Assembly (NCBI GenBank): GCA_022496805.1
Contig: CM040096.1
Span: forward strand, 11,657,501 to 11,721,500
Source of the DNA: Pohlia nutans
Taxonomy: Eukaryota; Streptophyta; Bryopsida; Bryales; Mniaceae
Reading direction: 5' to 3'
DNA length: 64,000 nt
A program made the translations under genes and the position numbers. This document shows, in pieces, positions 1 to 24,530 of the stretch (position 1 is the first letter of the stretch; every line of letters begins with the position of its first letter). A model generated the notes under the pieces. That model saw only the letters and a program-made list of their open reading frames with translations. It did not search any database and was not told the DNA's origin.

Positions 1-662
1 AGTCTCGTACGTAATTGACTACATGAGTTCACATTAGGTGTGAATGGTCTAAGTCACTTAGACCGATTGTATAAGAGCTCGGGGGTGAGGCTCTTTATCA
101 TATCTTGATCACACCTCTAGAGTTGGGTGGAGAGCTCCAATTTCATTTGCATTAGTAAAACTCGTATCTTCATAGACACCTCTTGTTTTTCTACAGTTGG
201 AAAATAGTGTCAAACATGACAACCCTATATTGTAAACTATACCCTTGATTTAACTAAGTGTATGATAAACTAAATCGGAATCCCATGACTATCACTATCA
301 AAGCAAAACATTATGAACTAGTGTATTCTTTTATAAACATTATTTTCTTCTTCATTTTCTTGTTTTGGATTTTGTGTTGGTCACTTGTGAGCCACTACTG
401 TCCTACTTGTTCAGCTTTGGCATCTTCTACCAAATATTTATTGGCTTTGACTGTAGGGAAGAGGTATTGCGGGGACACTCATTTTTTTGGGCTAAATACC
501 ATTGTAGCAAATATATTCCGTCCATGAATCCATTGAAATGCATTCTCGTCCTTCACATGTTCGATTCCGGTCAGAGCTCCTCGTAGCGTAGCTACTTGTT
601 TAATTTGAAGAAAGGAGTTCGGCAGTACTTTCTGAGTATTGTTCTATTTCGGTAGGGATCAT
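1..662. other. intergenic, no gene seen
   Basis: AT-rich sequence. The only open frames are short, hydrophobic and overlapping, with no family resemblance. I see no RNA gene or clear repeat here. Confidence 0.6.
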
Positions 663-666
663 TTAA

Positions 667-1458
667 TCCTTTAGTGCCCTAGGTGGTTTCGCAGAAACCA
701 CAGTTTTTTGGGTGATGTTTCTTTAAAACTCACTCTGTTGAAATTAGAGATACTATTAATAGTATCCAATTGTATGAATGTAAGCATAGCTTAATGAAAC
801 AAGTGTCGGTTAAATATTGGTAAGATTGGACCGTTGGATTGGAAGATTATAGTATGTCTTTGAACCGTATAATGCACACTCAAAAATGAGATTTTGGGGG
901 GTGTGTGATTTCAAGGTTAAATAGAATTTGGGTTAAATTTTCAAAAATAAAAGTGAAGATGTCATATGTCAACACCTCTTCATTGCAATCTTTCATGTCA
1001 AGAACAAACTCATACATAATTATTGTGAATTTTATAAGTGAGAGTGATTTACTCATGTACAGTTTAGGACAAAATTTATACGTTAAAATAAGAAAGGAGT
1101 TGGTACATTGATCAAGATCAGACTACATGCACTAATGGAATATGAAAAAGAGAACACAATCCAAAAAAAAAAATACAAGATAACAAACTTGCAAACACAA
1201 GAAATACCACATAGTACGTGTGTTGTATTTGTAAGTATTTGATGTATTTTGAGGTATTTGCAGTATTTTGATGTTTTGTACATAAATATTTGGATAGCTA
1301 AGAAAGTCAGATTTCAAATTTTCTTTTTGCATCATCTGCAAAATCAAAAGTTACACATCTGAACTTCAGACATCGGATTGAAATGGTTCACAAATTTTCC
1401 AGCATTTCATTTTCTAGTGATCTAGTGACCACAGAGTGGTTACCTGGGCACTAAAGGG
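667..1458. mobile_element. TTAA-flanked non-autonomous element (piggyBac-type ends)
   Basis: TTAA lies immediately before (663-666) and after (1459-1462). The left end reads TCCTTTAGTGCCCTAGGT and the right end, reversed, CCCTTTAGTGCCCAGGT, giving an imperfect inverted repeat of about 17 bp. The 792-bp interior has no credible coding frame. TTAA duplication plus CCCTTT-type ends is the signature of piggyBac mobilisation, so I infer a MITE-like derivative. Confidence 0.6.
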
Positions 1459-3033
1459 TTAAAGAAAGAAATTTGCATGTGGCATGCGCGTGCCTTGATA
1501 TCTAGGGTTCAAACCCCCCAACAAACATTTTTTGAATTCCGGCAGAATTTCATTTTAACTTTCAAAAAAATTGACATTCTGTTAAATATATTAATTTCCG
1601 TCGAACCTGAAGGCATACCATGGTATTGATTGAAAACCTTTCTGATCAAGGCTATTCTTAGGCTTCTTGCACAATGCATTAAATATGGAGGAACCACCCT
1701 GCATTGTTTGCATGGTCTCTTGCAACAACGCATATAAAAATAAATAAAAATAACAATAAAAGTGCTCCCCATTAGAGTTAACCGAAAAAAAATAAAAAAA
1801 TACATGTTAGGTGAGGTGAGTCTGACCCGTATCTAAGGCAGCCAAGCAAATTGGCATGGTTTCCAAAGAATTCAAAATAAAAAGGAGGGTGAACTAGTTT
1901 TGCCGTCACAAAGGTGGCAAAACTGAGACTAAGGTGAGTTCACAAAGAGCCAAGGCTTGGAGGAGATGGCCCACATCCAATTCGAGATTAGGTGGCTCTG
2001 ACAACTTGGACTGACTTGCAAAGCTCATATCTAAAACTGAAGTTGGAGAAACTGAAGTTGGAGGGTGTTGGGTTCACTATTTGCTTTGATTTCGGTTACA
2101 CTCAAAGAGGACATAGACTCTGGTTTCCTAATATTTTGGGGGTCAAATTACCGGTTCTGATTTCGGTTAACTCAATTGTCGTACAAATTTTAACAAAACC
2201 AACTCATTGGCTAAATCATATACCGTAGTAATTTGACCTAAGTAAGTTGAAGATGAAACTAAATATATAAAGTGTAGACAGTATTAATCTTGTTTGCCAT
2301 TAAACACAATACAACCACCCTGGCTGTGGCATTCTGCAAATTCTAGAAGAACCTGTTTTTTTTTTTTTTTTTTTCTTTTGATTTATTTCATATGATAATT
2401 TTAGGCAGAATATTTTGAGATTCATATTTTGTAGGTTCAAAACTTGTCGAACTACCTCCTCCTTGTGAAAGATTTTCAACAATATTTTTTAGGCTTTGCA
2501 GTTATAGAGATCTCAATGTGAAAAACACAAGAAAATAAATAAATAAACATAAAAAACAAACTAAGTTGATTAATATTGTACGTGGAGAACAAGGTTAGCA
2601 CATCTAAGCCAAATGATTTTTATTTTTTTCAAAAAAAAAGTTTTGAAAATTAGAATATTTATAAATATCCTTCTTCATCGAGACAATTTTAAATTAAAAA
2701 TACACACAATTTTCCAACAAAATGTCATTCGTTTTTAGAAATATTCATTGCCAACCTTGCCATCCACCTCCGTGGTAAATATCAAACAATCATAGTCATC
2801 CATAAATGAAAACTTCTTTAAAAAAAAGTTATCAAGAAAGTGAGATGTTATAGGAAAAAGAAGAAAAAAATGATTTTATATACATTTAGTACATTACTAC
2901 AATTATTACATATATTTACATAAGTGCAGAGTCTAACCTCGAGAAGGGCAAGTAGTCCTAACGAGTGGTATTTTGTTCAAACACACATAAAAATATCCAC
3001 TCCTAAAAGAATTGACTCATATGTTACGTTCAT

Positions 3034-3279
3034 TTATCTATACATGTCTTGAAACTTAACCCACCCCGTATTTTCCACCCATGGAGGTTTGATTTTCCTT
3101 TTAGGAATGTCAATAGGGGCGGATGGTATGTAGTGCTTTGGTAATGTAAATGTTGATGGTGATGACGATGGTGATGGCGATGGTGAAAATGAAGAACTTA
3201 GGTTGGTTTTTGGTGATGAGTCGGAATGTTGCTTTGATAATTCTTCAATGAATGTTGCGTTTTTTGATTTTTCATCCAT
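3034..3279 (-). CDS. possible small Ser/Pro-rich protein, unrecognised
   Basis: An ATG-to-stop frame of 81 codons. The N-terminal third is charged, the middle is a Ser/Pro low-complexity run (about residues 28-45), and the end is basic and aromatic (KRKIKPPWVENTGW). I do not recognise it and no neighbour supports it. The low-complexity run comes from a GATGGT-type simple repeat, so the frame may be accidental. Confidence 0.15.
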   Translation of the reverse strand: MDEKSKNATFIEELSKQHSDSSPKTNLSSSFSPSPSPSSSPSTFTLPKHYIPSAPIDIPKRKIKPPWVENTGWVKFQDMYR

Positions 3280-3767
3280 GCTTGAAACAACTATTATTGT
3301 TTACTAATTTCCTAAAAAACTCGTCACACTAAGTATTTCCACTAGTGGAGCTTAAATACTTTCTAAAAGATATTGTTCACAATTGTGAATCAATACAAAT
3401 GTTTTGATTTATATAGTTAACTATCTTCAAAATATAAGTATTATATTGCAACTTTAAAAAACACAAAATGTAATAATGCTATGTGTAAAATGAGAGAAAT
3501 GGGAATACAAAAATAGAAAGATGTAAAATTGTTCATTTGATGTGTCTTATATAGGGAATAATCTTCACAGTAAACATAATGTCAAAGTAATGTAAAAGAA
3601 AATACAATGTAAAAGAAAACACAATGTAAAAGAAAACATAATGTAAAAGTCAATACAATTTAAAAGTAAATATAATGGAAAAGGAAATATAATGTAAAAG
3701 TTCTATTTGTAAAGAAAATGAAAGAAAGACATGAGAGAAATGTAGAAGCGATTTTATGTTGTCTTTG

Positions 3768-3838
3768 GGGACTGGGTTATGGGACTGGGGTCTTGGGGCG
3801 GGGTCTTGGGGAGGGGTCTGGGGGTGAGGTCTTGGACA
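3768..3838. repeat. short G-rich tandem array
   Basis: About four diverged copies of a 14-bp unit resembling GGGGTCTTGGGGCGG. The unit is the same type as the larger array at 7813-8050, so the two loci share an origin or a mechanism. Confidence 0.6.
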
Positions 3839-4616
3839 AGAGTCTTTCTTGCGCATTTATATTGCATAGGGGTGTCAACGTTCTAGATTGTGATGCGAGA
3901 TTTTAATTTCAAATTTTAATTTTGGATCAATGAGATTTTGAAGGACTAAATCCAATAATTGTGTCCGAAAGTAGTAACCCCAATTGTGAGATTTGAGTCT
4001 TGTTTTCAAGCTGCCTCGTCTTGCAGAACGGAATTGCCCCTCTATGTTGAAAAATATCAAATCATGCCCTCAAATATGCCCTTCTATCCTAGAAAACTAT
4101 TCACAAATTTTTAATGTAGTATAAAATTTAGTGTTTGTATTTCTCTTGTTGAAAAACAAGCAACTAATTCTATCATAATTTTTTGATTTCTTTGTGAAAT
4201 GTTATGAATATTGGTAATGACCATCGTTCACATCTTTTTATGGAAAAACAAAAAAAATGTACCAAACATTGTATTCACAATTAGATGACAAGAACATTGT
4301 GTTGCCAACAAATGCTACATGGTCCATTAGGAGTTCAATATGAAATTATAGTCTAAAGAAGACCGCTTGTTAGTACGTAAAAGGGAAAAAGTAAAATAAA
4401 TATAAATATGTGTTACTCTATTCAACTATATACTAGTGTGGCCCTGTGTCGTTGGTCTACTTGTTCCATGCGTTCCCCCCTATTCCTCTTGTTCTTCATG
4501 CTACCCGTGCTCCCCGTATTCCATGTGTTTCTTGTGCTATGTGTTCCCATTTGTTCCTTGTGGTCCATGTTCCCCATGCTTTTGCTTTTGCTTTTTAGAA
4601 TAAATTTTCCATAATT

Positions 4617-5662
4617 TACAGTGACTCCCAAAAGTAGTGGGAAGGCCATATTCGTTATATTGAGACTTTTCGCATTTTGAGACGGAATGCTAGTTATTCA
4701 AAAATTCATTTTAAAAATAGTAATTGAAATAAATAAATAAATAATTCTCAAATAGTGATTCTATAATGAAATTCTAAACGTTGGTGTTGTTACCTATTTC
4801 TAAAAAAACCCAGTAAAGGGATAAACCGGTTTAACTTTGAGTCAAGGATAAAAATGAGACTGCGAAAAGTCTCAATATAACGAATATGACCTTTGGACCA
4901 CCATATGAATTGTTCTTATAAATTGAGAAATTGGAATCATGAAGTAAAATCTGGACATGTTGTTCAGAAGGGATTCTACGCTTACATTTAATTTCACTTA
5001 GAACTATGTCTATACCAATTATTATATGAATGAAATTTCTTTGTAAAAATACACTTTTTGTGAAAAGTCAAAACGTCTCATTTCTTTTTATAGAAAGTGT
5101 ACATCTTGATTAATTAGAATCACATATTATGGCAAGTTTCATGAATTTTGGATTTTTATAAGTTAAAATTTTACTAATTTTAATTATTGGTTTAAGTTTT
5201 GATTTTTTAATTTTTCACTCCATAAATTTTTTTAAACTGTTTTTAATATATTTTTTGTTTTGTTTTGTTTTTTTTTTGTTCTTAATTATAATTTTTAGCA
5301 GTTTATGGAGTGAAAAATAAACGAGTCAACATTTTGAGGTCAAATTTCCATCTATAAGATTTTAATCAATAAAAATCCAAAATTCTTGAAACTTGTGATA
5401 TGTGATTTAGTCAAGATTTACTTCCTTTTATAACAAGAAATGAGACACTTTGACTGTTCACAAAACGTTATTTTTACATAGAAATTTCATTCAAATAACA
5501 ATAGGCCTAAATAAAGTAAGTTCTAAGTGAAATTTAACATAAGAGTAGCATCCCTTTTGTACAACAAAATGTCCAAATTTTATTTCATGATTCTAATTTT
5601 TCAATTTATGAGAGCAATTCGTATGGCGGCCCACTACTTTTGGGGAGTCATTGTGATGCAAT
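4617..5662. mobile_element. long foldback (inverted-repeat) element
   Basis: The left arm (4617-4641 plus 4898-5245) is the diverged reverse complement of the right arm (about 5296-5660). For example, TGACTCCCAAAAGTAGTGGG at the left matches CCACTACTTTTGGGGAGTCA at the right. The loop is T-rich (about 5245-5295). The left arm is interrupted by another MITE at 4642-4893. No coding capacity. Confidence 0.6.
4642..4893. mobile_element. MITE family G, copy 1
   Basis: Terminal inverted repeats begin AAGGCCATATTCGTTATATT at the left; the right end, reversed, begins AAGGTCATATTCGTTATATT. The interior is AT-rich and non-coding. It lies inside the left arm of the surrounding foldback element, so it is the younger insertion. 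A second copy lies at 62349-62603 inside the F-box pseudogene. Confidence 0.65.
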
Positions 5663-5683
5663 CTATAGTGACTAAATTCGATA

Positions 5684-5945
5684 AAAAATCCATAACTTTC
5701 ACACTATAGGTTCAAAAACTACGAAACAACTTTGGTGCACCCCTATTTGTGGAGAGCTTTCCGACGATGCCAATAGTAACATCAAAAACTCCCATAATTC
5801 ATTTTTCATTAATTAATTCAATTTATGGTGACAAAAATCACTCAAAATCCATAACTCACATTGTATGTCCAAATGCAACAAAATCACTTCAATTCACCCC
5901 TCCTTGTTGAGAGCTTTCCGATAGTATCAAGAATGCGACCGATCG
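5684..5945. repeat. diverged tandem duplication, about 150 bp
   Basis: Two neighbouring segments share the order AATCCATAACT..., TTCACCCCT or TGCACCCCT, and GAGAGCTTTCCGA at about 150-bp spacing. They are heavily diverged and non-coding. Confidence 0.45.
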
Positions 5946-6254
5946 ACGTACGGTTGGGGAGATCTCAATGTAACATACAAAAAACACAAACAAAACAAAA
6001 CAAAACAAAACAACTTTCCTTAATGTATAGATGTTTGTGCATGTGTAACTAATATACACTTTAAATCATTGTGAAGGAATTACGAACTACTTTAATACTA
6101 CATATCTATTGCATTTGCCCAAAAGTTAATCCTCTTAGATCATTTAGTATATTTTCATGCGTAGGTGACCTCTATAATATAAGATGTGGTTATCTTCAAG
6201 TGTCTCTTCAAAACTATGTAAGATAACTATATCTAAAAGAGACCTTTTCCTTAA

Positions 6255-7072
6255 CCCTTAACTGCCCAAGCATCCATTATTTGGACGATGTATATATTTC
6301 ATCCACATTTATCATCCGTCATGCACTTTTTGTAGTGTGGATTTTTTACAATAGCTTTAATAGGAAGTTAGGTTTGTGCATGTGTGCACCGATTAGAAAG
6401 GGAATAAAAAAATTCTAAGATCTTAGTTCAAAATAGTTCAAAAGTGCTCTTGAAAAATTCAACTCATAAAACTAAGCAACCAAAAAATCTCCAAAAATCA
6501 CTTCACTTAGTGTATTACATTTCAACTCATCACAACAAACTATCAATATCTTATTTGTAACTGAATTACAATTTTGAATTAACTTAAAGTTCAAAATTAA
6601 GTTTCAAATTTTATACAAAAATATTGGTGACAGCAATCGCAGATCTAATTGTATGGATAGAATCTAAGATTCATAATGTACAACTTTTATTTATACATCA
6701 AGTTCAAAATAGACATCTTAGTTGCATTTTATAATGGATAAAGAACTTCAAGATACATTTGTCATATATATTGGAGGCAAGAGGAGGGAAACCTCAATCT
6801 TGCCAACACAAGTCTTGAATATTTCTACTTAAACTTTGTATCATGTTTATGCGTTATAAAGTTACCTCCAAATTGGATTTCATGTTTTGTGAGCAGGTCC
6901 TAGATGTGGAGTTCTTTTGTTTAAATTTATTTGTCCTTTTTTTTTCATCAACACATACAATGTTCATCAATGATTCTAGTGATATAAAATTTGATCTTGT
7001 CTAAATTAATTTTTGACAATACGGTTGGTTAAATTTGTCATTTAAAACCATGAATCCTTAATCCTTTAGGGG
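6255..7072. mobile_element. composite TTAA-flanked element, family J with family A end
   Basis: TTAA flanks both sides (6251-6254, 7073-7076). The left end is CCCTTAACTGCCCAAGCATC, followed by TTTGGACGATG, similar to the 5' end of the large piggyBac element. About 6410-6740 is repeated in inverted orientation near 59790-60110 and directly at 24330-24490. The right end (TCCTTTAGGGG) and the preceding 190 bp match MITE family A, so two elements seem fused or nested. Confidence 0.5.
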
Positions 7073-7076
7073 TTAA

Positions 7077-7812
7077 CACTTAAAAAACATACCAAACCCC
7101 TTTGGACTTAGTTTCTCAATTTTCAAATTACTTTACCCATGTATTGTTAATAATGAAGAAATATTTTTATGAATTTTTTTTTCAGGCATTATCTATGACA
7201 AGAATGATATCTGCATTTTTAGAATGTAAATTACTTCTATATTTTGAGGTTAGGACTCAAAATTACTCCTTTCTAAAATTATATAGCATAATATAGTGGA
7301 TGGCCCATAAACCAATGCTTTAAGCTTTTCATGCAAATCTAATACTAGTATAAAATTAGAAGCTTTCAATGAACACCTATTGGAGAAATTGTTGGTTTAT
7401 AGTACTCGTCAGTTATTGAGTCATTCACCTTAGAACAATGCAATGAAGCACCCTTTTGAAAACTGAATCAAAAGAGAATCTTCACTTACATCCACTTTTT
7501 TAAGTAATGAAGGAATGCCATTTGTATTCCATGAATTTTGGAACTATTGTGTCATTGCCACATAAACATAATTTATAATTGTAACCAGATTGTGGTCCCA
7601 TTGCAAATTTGCAAAGAGTGTTGGCTCCCATTGCTCTATTATGCTATGTACCAAATGGCCTTTTAATCCCTAAACGTCCAACCGTTCAGAAAGTGGACTT
7701 GACGATATATAGAATCATTGCAGTGTGAATTTTTTACTATATATTTTATGGGAAGTTAGCTTCATGCATGTGTGATCCAATCGGAAAGGGGATGATTTAT
7801 GATCTTGGGCCG
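7077..7812. other. upstream region of the SbcD-SbcC gene
   Basis: AT-rich, with no gene seen. I found no certain TATA box or transcription start. Confidence 0.4.
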
Positions 7813-8050
7813 TTGCGGTCGGAGTCTTGGGGCGGGAGTCTTGGGGCGGGAGTCTTGGGGAGGGAGTCTTGGGGCGGGAGTCTTGGGGAGGGAGTCTTGG
7901 GGCGGGAGTCTTGGGGCGGGAGTCTTGGGGCGGTAGTCTTGGGGCGGGAGTCTTGGGGCGGGAGTCTTGGGCGGGAGTCTTGGGCCGGGAGTCTTGGGCC
8001 GGGAGTCTTGGTCCCGCAGTCTTGGTCCGGGAGTCTTGGACCGGAGCCTT
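7813..8050 (+). repeat. G-rich 14-bp minisatellite before the SbcD-SbcC start codon
   Basis: About 16 tandem copies of AGTCTTGGGGCGGG with small changes; the last copies shift to GGGCCGGG and GGTCC. Each unit contains GGGG-C-GGG, so the coding strand has many closely spaced G-runs able to form G-quadruplexes. The array ends about 90 bp before the predicted ATG, placing it in the promoter or 5' leader. Proline-rich frames on the opposite strand are by-products of the repeat. Confidence 0.85.
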
Positions 8051-8141
8051 GGCTTGGACCGCAGCCTTGCTTGGACAGAGGAGATTGGCGAGGGCAGGTT
8101 TTGGCAAGCAAGGATGGGATTTGCTTGAAGAATGCTGAAGA

Positions 8142-20779
<12,638 letters not shown>

Positions 20780-20946
20780 GCCCATATCCATTTGTAAAGT
20801 AACCGCATCTAAAACCAACACTGAGTATAATTTCCCTTATTAGACTGACCAATTTTTATTTTATTTTGTTGATTCTTGATAGCAATTGCATAGAAATTTC
20901 AAAGTATACCTTGTTTGAATATTATATGCAAAAGTTACAAGTTTTA

Positions 20947-21122
20947 CCCCTAAAGGATCGAGAAACCCAAATTGGGCTTCATGTTTGTTTTAGCAAATTT
21001 TGAGGAGGCTCTATGGGGTCTTCTTTTTGTTCAAATATATTTTTTGTTGACCAAACACATGCTGAATGTTCTTCACTGATTCCGGTGATATAAAATTGTC
21101 ACATCTGAAGTACATTCAGGGG
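20947..21122. mobile_element. MITE family A copy downstream of the SbcD-SbcC gene
   Basis: The left end CCCCTAAAGGATCGAGAAAC follows TTTA, a one-base change from TTAA. The right end ...CATTCAGGGG precedes TTAA (21123-21126). The core TTCTTCACTGATTCCGGTG and GATATAAAAT is the family A signature. Slightly shorter than other copies. Confidence 0.6.
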
Positions 21123-21126
21123 TTAA

Positions 21127-21870
21127 TTGCTCAAATGCCCTAAAATCAACTGGAGTTCTGATGTACAATACATTATCAAAATCAATTTGAGTTCACCTGA
21201 TGTGCCATGGAAACCAAAAATAAATCTTATACCATTTGGTACACAAGACAAAGGGTCAGATTCAGGCAGCCTGGTGTTGAAAATGAATTTCCACATCAGA
21301 TTTTGACACCCTTAACTAATCACAAGAAGACGTGACACTTTGAGACAAAAAAACTAATTAGTTTATGTCAAAACCGACCATGATGTAGGGTACACGAGAC
21401 ATGTACATGTAGAGACAACTGAAGTAGACAATTTCGTACAACAAACAATTGGATGTAGATAAAAGCTTAGGATTACTTTTGGTTTAAGACATTCTTTTGG
21501 TTATAGACAAAATTTTATCTATTTACTTTTGAATTGTGAGCTTGAAAATGGGTGGAATGACCTCGATTACAATGTCCTTCAACTTGTGGCAGGAAAAGAG
21601 ATGGCAATACTGATGTTTACAAAGTGATTGTAACATACGGCCTGAGTTCAATTTTTGGTCTTCCCTTGAGAGGATCAATACATGAAAGGGGAACGCCATT
21701 CCATCAAAATTCCAAGTCACCTTTGATAACGGTACGGTTGCTCCAGGGTCAATTTTTCCAGCCAGATTGTACCGAAAAATAAGTTTGTGTAACAAGTCTG
21801 GGAAAAATATGTTGTAAATAAGCATGGATTTGTCAAAGTCAACCCAAATTAAAGTCGCAGGTTAGAATTA
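21127..21870. other. intergenic, nothing recognised
   Basis: AT-rich. One 100-codon minus-strand frame (21523-21825) has no family features, so I do not call it a gene. Confidence 0.5.
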
Positions 21871-21924
21871 TTCTTAAATTCACCTTGTGTTTGAATAACA
21901 TATCTTGTGTTTTGCTTTAATATA

Positions 21925-22242
21925 CCGTACGTGGAAGGCAGGGTCGGCACTTTCGTGTCGAATAATTAATAAAAGTTGAAACAGTGGAGGTCGGCACTTT
22001 CAAAAGTAATTATTAAGAAATCGGCTATTAATAGCTAACATTAGAAAGAATCCGGCAGCTAAACGTTTTATTTTATTTTTTGTCTACAATTTTTGTTGAG
22101 TGTTATGTTTTTATTCTATTTTTTTTCGGCTTTTTGTCGACTTTATTTTTGTTGATTTTGACAAAATACTTAATATATTTATTTATTTTTTCAGCATTTT
22201 TTTGGGGAATTATTTTTTACCGACCCTGCCTTCCACGTACGG
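21925..22242. mobile_element. MITE family F, copy 1
   Basis: A 318-bp element flanked by TA (21923-21924, 22243-22244). It starts CCGTACGTGGAAGGCAGGGT and ends with its exact reverse complement. A second internal motif, GGTCGGCACTTTC, is repeated near the left end. TA flanks suggest a Tc1/mariner-like mobiliser. Copy 2 is at 34481-34756. Confidence 0.75.
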
Positions 22243-22278
22243 TATTCTTATTTGTTCACTCCAAATAGTTAAAAGGTA

Positions 22279-22380
22279 CTCCCTCTGTCCCATAATGACT
22301 TACACGTAGGTTCTCTGAAATCTATCTCAAGAGGTAGATTTCAGAGAACCTACGTGCAAGTCATTATGGGATAGAGGGAG
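22279..22380. mobile_element. Stowaway MITE
   Basis: A 102-bp near-perfect hairpin that begins CTCCCTCTGTCCCATAATGA and ends GGGATAGAGGGAG, flanked by TA on both sides (22277-22278, 22381-22382). The CTCCCTCYGTCCC terminus and TA target are diagnostic of Stowaway (Tc1/mariner-related) elements of plants. Confidence 0.92.
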
Positions 22381-22629
22381 TAGGAAAGAGCTTGGTGGTC
22401 TCTAAATTCATGGAAAACTAATTTAGTCGTCCTTGACAGCTAAATTAGTTTTCCATGAGTTTAAAGACCACCAAGCTCTTACACACTAATGAGAGTAAAT
22501 TAAAGCAAAATATCGTAATGAGAGACCACCAAGCTCTTCTATACCTTTTAACTACTTGGAGTGAACAAATAAGAGTATATTTAAGCAAAATACAAGGTAT
22601 GTTATTCAAACACAAGGTGACTTTAAGGA

Positions 22630-23617
22630 TAACTCTGTTGCCAAGACACAAATATTTCCCGTGTGATGGTCAAAAAATGTGTCAAAAAAAGGTACATATT
22701 ACTTAATATTATGCAATATAAACTACAATTTCCCTCATTACACTTAGAAAAAAAATAGAAAACATCCTGGCAAGTTGTCATTTTCACTCTCATATTTTCA
22801 CTAGATTTTCACCTGAGACATTCTCCCCATAAAGCATATGTGAAGCTTAAATCATAAGGAAATTATGAAAACTGACTCTCCCCATCTTCGTCATGAGTTT
22901 CAGAGAAAATCCTTGGGTCCATAATGACAAATTCCTCTCACCAAGTCCTCACACTAATCCCTCACACTGAACGTGAACTTGTAGTGGTTATTCCGTGGGT
23001 CTCCAATGAGAAGGTGATGAAACTTGTCCACTACCGGGTCTAAATCGTTAACTGGAGTTAGCAAAATCCATACGATTGATGAAGGCACAACTCACAAGGA
23101 TGAGATGTGTGATGGAGTGAGACAATTCCAGATGAATACACTGAAAAAAGACAAGACAATCTATGTACTGGAGTGAATCATCTCCCCATCTAAAGTAAAA
23201 GGATACAATTTATTTCGATTGGTTGATAGTAAGATCTATGAATAAAACTAAAGTAAAGGGATAGAATAGTTTGTGTATGGTTGGCAGTAGTAAGGTAGAA
23301 GCACCAGAAACTGTTAGGTACCAATTGTGGTCACCTTTAAAAGCACTTGTTTCAACTTCAAGAGTTCCTAATCTAGTTATCACAAGCGTTAATTATGAAT
23401 ACCAAGTTAGCAATCTGATTGAACTAGAAATGAAAAACAGTTACTAGTACACCTACTAAAATCAATAGTGGTCTATGCATATTAAGTTTGAAAATTATAA
23501 CAAAATCATACATTGTGAAAAAATTAATTAAAAATTGAGCTTGGTTATTAAACCCAAAGTTTTATGTGCTGCAATTTTTTATTATTGAAAATTAACGCTC
23601 CATGTAGATTGAAATGC
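22630..23617. other. intergenic, nothing recognised
   Basis: AT-rich DNA without a credible reading frame, RNA gene or clear repeat boundary. Confidence 0.5.
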
Positions 23618-23621
23618 TTAA

Positions 23622-23993
23622 TCCTTAAACGTCAAGAGGCCCTGGGCGGGGCAGCCTGGAAGGCATCTAAACTTTTGGAGGGAAGAAAAAAAAAAAAAAA
23701 AAAAACATGAAAAAACAGCTCTACTAGCCAGCACTGTAGCACTGTAGCACTGCGGCACTTTTCAAAAAACAACCTCAGCTGCCCCAACCTCAACTCCTGC
23801 TCATTTTGATAACTTTGATTGCTTGCCAATGTTTCCACAATCTCCCAAATGAGGCACAAATTTGGAATTTAGATCGCTTTTTCAGTAGCTTTCCAACGCA
23901 CCAATCTTCGCTTGATTTGATTGAGAAAATCCACTTTTTTCTTCATTATTCTCTCATAAATAAGCCCAAGGGGCTTACTTTGACGTCTAAGGG
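23622..23993. mobile_element. TTAA MITE family D, copy 1
   Basis: TTAA flanks both ends (23618-23621, 23994-23997). Ends are TCCTTAAACGTCAAGAGGCC and ...GACGTCTAAGGG, an inverted CCTTA(A/G)ACGTCAA. The 372-bp interior (GGCTCTACT-type block, TTCCAACGCACCAATC, CACTTTTTTCT) recurs at 58307-58673. An internal A-run (23685-23705) is present only here. Confidence 0.75.
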
Positions 23994-24329
23994 TTAAACT
24001 GACAGTATGAAGAGAATTGAAGTAAAAGACTAGAAGATATTTTAGCTAAAAATAGATAAGGCTACAGTTCTAAGTATAGAGAACCAAAAGTCTTTTTGGA
24101 CATAAATACTAGTGAATGCTCATGTTGTATTAGTGACGATTATGGATTTGAAACTATTCCATTCAAACAACCATACCATGAGCATCAATGGGCAAAGTCT
24201 AAAAGTAGATATACAAAAGTTGTAGTATGTGGCATAGAACACATTACTATGAAAGTATGAAGAAAAATCAATTGTGATTTGAAAGAAAATGAATTTCAAA
24301 GTTAGCCATGTCTCAAATTTGGTTTTGTG

Positions 24330-24530
24330 CACCATAATTTGAAATTACCTTAAATTTATACAAAAATATTGGTGATAGCAATCATAGATCTAACCGTATG
24401 GATAGAATCTAAAATTCATAATGTACAACTTCTATTCATACATCAAGTTCAAAATATCTCTCTTAGTTGCATTTTACAATGCCTCTTTGCAAAACTGCCG
24501 AATTTGGAGAGGGCTCTAGGCATTCAGGGG
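24330..24530. mobile_element. family J fragment with TTAA end
   Basis: The sequence ATATTGGTGATAGCAATCAT, AGATCTAACCGTATGGATAG and so on matches 6620-6740 and, inverted, 59800-59880. It ends ...GGCATTCAGGGG before TTAA (24531-24534). The left boundary is unclear. Confidence 0.5.

Larger units (their letters stand above)
1463..4616. other. intergenic, mostly AT-rich
   Basis: No gene with recognisable homology. It holds a poly-T run near 2357-2375, simple A/T-rich stretches, one weak 81-codon frame (3034-3279) and a short G-rich tandem array (3768-3838), each listed separately. Confidence 0.5.
21871..22629. mobile_element. foldback element carrying two younger MITEs
   Basis: The left arm (CACCTTGTGTTTGAATAACA at 21881, resuming TTATTTGTTCACTCCAAATA at 22247) matches the reverse complement of 22537-22629. 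A second inverted pair, AGAGCTTGGTGGTCTC at 22387 and GACCACCAAGCTCTT near 22466, lies inside. The left arm is interrupted by a family F element (21925-22242), and a Stowaway sits at 22279-22380. Removing both restores a nearly continuous palindrome. Confidence 0.65.

Noticed and set aside
4408..4614. 68-codon hydrophobic frame
   Set aside because: Low-complexity TGTTCC/CATG repeats in a repeat-rich region, no homology seen.
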